Assembly (NCBI GenBank): GCA_030150265.1
Contig: JASLGG010000052.1
Span: 20,786 to 84,785 of the forward strand
Direction of reading: 5' to 3'
DNA: 64,000 nt
DNA from: Protaetiibacter sp.
Lineage (GTDB): Bacteria > Actinomycetota > Actinomycetes > Actinomycetales > Microbacteriaceae
Part shown: piece by piece, positions 62,514 to 64,000 of the stretch
Layout of the letters: each line of letters starts with the position of its first letter
Position numbering within the stretch: the first letter of the stretch is position 1
Notes under the pieces: generated by a model
Seen by the model: the letters and a program-made list of their open reading frames with translations, nothing else
What the model was told of the DNA's origin: nothing
Database searches by the model: none
Made by a program: the position numbers and the translations under genes

Positions 62514-64000
62514 ATGTCCGGACCCCGACCCGTGCGCGCCGCGCGCGGCACCGAGCTCACCGCGCGGGCGTGGCCGCAGGAGGCCGCGCTGCGGATGCTC
62601 ATGAACAACCTCGACCCCGAGGTCGCCGAGCATCCCGACGAGCTCGTCGTCTACGGCGGCTCGGGTCGCGCGGCGCGCAGCTGGGATGCCTTCGACGCGA
62701 TCGTCCGCTGCCTCACCGAGCTCGCCGACGACGAGACGCTGCTCGTGCAGTCGGGCAAGCCGGTCGGCGTGCTCCGCACCAACGCGTGGGCGCCGCGTGT
62801 CATCATCGCGAACTCCAACCTCGTGCCCGACTGGGCGAACTGGGACGAGTTCCGCCGTCTCGAGGCCGAGGGCCTCACGATGTACGGCCAGATGACAGCC
62901 GGCTCCTGGATCTACATCGGCACCCAGGGCATCCTCGGCGGCACCTACGAGACCTTCGCGGCGATCGCGGCGAAGCGCCCGGGCCGCAGCCTCGCGGGCA
63001 CCATCACCCTCACCGCGGGCCTCGGCGGGATGGGCGGAGCCCAGCCGCTCGCCGTCACGATGAACGGCGGGGTCGCGATCTGCGTCGACGTCGACGCCTC
63101 GCGCATCGACCGCCGCATCGAGCACCGCTACCTCGACATGCGCGCGGCGGGCCTCGACGAGGCCCTCGCGGCGGCCTACGAGGCGCGTGACGCGGGTCGC
63201 CCGCTCTCGATCGGCGTGCTCGGCAACGCGGCCGAGGTGTTCCCGGAGCTTCTCGCGCGGGGCGCCGGGATCGACATCGTGACCGACCAGACGAGCGCGC
63301 ACGACCCGCTCGCCTACCTGCCGATCGAGGTGCCGTTCGAGCGCTGGCACGCCGCGCGCGAGGAGGACCCGGAGGGCTTCGTCGCCCTCTCGCGGGCCTC
63401 GATGCGGCGTCACGTGGAGGCCATGGTCGGCTTCCTCGATGCGGGTGCCGAGGTGTTCGACTACGGCAACAACATCCGCACCGAGGCGCGCGACGCGGGC
63501 TTCGCACGCGCCTTCGCGTTCCCCGGCTTCGTGCCCGCCTACATCCGGCCGCTGTTCGCGCAGGGCAAGGGGCCGTTCCGCTGGGCGGCGCTCTCGGGCG
63601 ACCCCGCCGACATCGCGCGCACCGACCGCGCGATCCTCGAGCTCTTCCCCGACGACGAGGTGCTCGCCCGCTGGATCCGGATGGCGGGGGAGTCGGTCGC
63701 CTACCAGGGCCTGCCCGCGCGCATCTGCTGGCTCGGCGCGGGGGAGCGGCACCTCGCCGCCCTGCGGTTCAACGAGCTCGTCGCCTCGGGCGAGATCTCG
63801 GCGCCCATCGTGCTCGGTCGCGACCACCTCGACGGCGGCTCGGTCGCCTCGCCGTACCGCGAGACGGAGGCGATGCGCGACGGCTCCGACGCGATCGCCG
63901 ACTGGCCGCTGCTGAACGCCCTGCTCTCGACCTCGAGCGGCGCCACCTGGGTCTCGATCCACCACGGCGGCGGTGTCGGGATCGGGCGCTCCATCCATGC
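62514..64000 (+). CDS. hutU: Urocanate hydratase (partial, runs off right edge)
   Basis: 495 residues visible of about 550. AAGGAG 5 nt before the ATG. Family motifs: the dinucleotide-binding G-L-G-G-M-G-G-A-Q region and the catalytic C405 in [14 protein letters not shown] serves as an electrophilic cofactor. It converts urocanate to imidazolone propionate. The rest of the hut genes presumably lie to the right. Confidence 0.95.
   Translation, partial: MSGPRPVRAARGTELTARAWPQEAALRMLMNNLDPEVAEHPDELVVYGGSGRAARSWDAFDAIVRCLTELADDETLLVQSGKPVGVLRTNAWAPRVIIANSNLVPDWANWDEFRRLEAEGLTMYGQMTAGSWIYIGTQGILGGTYETFAAIAAKRPGRSLAGTITLTAGLGGMGGAQPLAVTMNGGVAICVDVDASRIDRRIEHRYLDMRAAGLDEALAAAYEARDAGRPLSIGVLGNAAEVFPELLARGAGIDIVTDQTSAHDPLAYLPIEVPFERWHAAREEDPEGFVALSRASMRRHVEAMVGFLDAGAEVFDYGNNIRTEARDAGFARAFAFPGFVPAYIRPLFAQGKGPFRWAALSGDPADIARTDRAILELFPDDEVLARWIRMAGESVAYQGLPARICWLGAGERHLAALRFNELVASGEISAPIVLGRDHLDGGSVASPYRETEAMRDGSDAIADWPLLNALLSTSSGATWVSIHHGGGVGIGRSIH

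Overview
The window comes from a high-GC actinobacterium. The near-universal G/C third codon positions, the TANNNT -10 boxes placed 6-8 nt before ATG/GTG starts (leaderless transcripts), the Microbacteriaceae-like gene sets (sucCD, DUF6350-purN-purH, homodimeric NADP-IDH) and the lack of any clear phage or IS gene suggest a chromosomal segment of a Microbacteriaceae-type organism. This assignment is inference; there is no rRNA gene to confirm it.

Left half (1-28.3 kb), mostly housekeeping: start of an MFS gene running off the left edge; a large APH/aminotransferase fusion; an MFS + GH1 beta-glucosidase pair behind a palindromic operator; a DUF2236 protein; sucCD; a serine hydrolase and a membrane protein; a ROK kinase; a secreted TAP-type alpha/beta hydrolase; DUF6350-purN-purH; a purine permease; a membrane protein; a heterodimeric ABC exporter preceded by a tiny leader ORF and hairpins; a C-tail membrane protein; an alkyltransferase-like protein; a GNAT acetylase; icd and mdh. 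sucC and icd share an unusual TATCTCGAnnTCGAGATA operator type. Intergenic gaps carry several different long inverted repeats.

Centre (28.4-54.9 kb), the accessory core: the sequence supports a nearly complete vitamin B6 (pyridoxal/pyridoxamine) degradation locus of the type worked out in Mesorhizobium loti. The lower operon (29.2-34.7 kb) encodes relatives of the ring-opening flavin monooxygenase (MHPCO), a class II aldolase-fold decarboxylase, the 3-hydroxyacyl-CoA-dehydrogenase-like FHMPC dehydrogenase and the alpha/beta hydrolase that splits the ring-opened acetamide. It also carries three unassigned genes (DUF1185, a PEBP-like protein, an amidohydrolase). The upper operon (52.4-49.3 kb, minus strand) encodes a 4-pyridoxolactonase, a pyridoxal 4-dehydrogenase-type SDR and a GMC flavoprotein. 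Between them lies a translationally coupled + strand operon (36.0-49.2 kb): a pyridoxamine:pyruvate-aminotransferase-like enzyme, two amidases, a penicillin-acylase-family hydrolase, a complete peptide/nickel-type ABC importer and a CaiB/BaiF CoA-transferase. A small AT-richer pair (a secreted protein and a 61-aa membrane protein) interrupts the locus at 34.8-35.6 kb. An IclR regulator and a VOC-fold protein lie next to the upper operon.

Right part (53.9-64 kb): a two-gene orphan set (181-aa protein + DUF3830) followed by a second peptide-type ABC importer with fused ATPases. A divergent IclR/hutH pair with a near-perfect operator starts a histidine-utilisation operon (hutH, hutU), and hutU runs off the right edge.

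No tRNA, rRNA, CRISPR array, transposase or integrase was seen. Assignments of the B6 enzymes rest on remembered family motifs and gene context, not on a database search.
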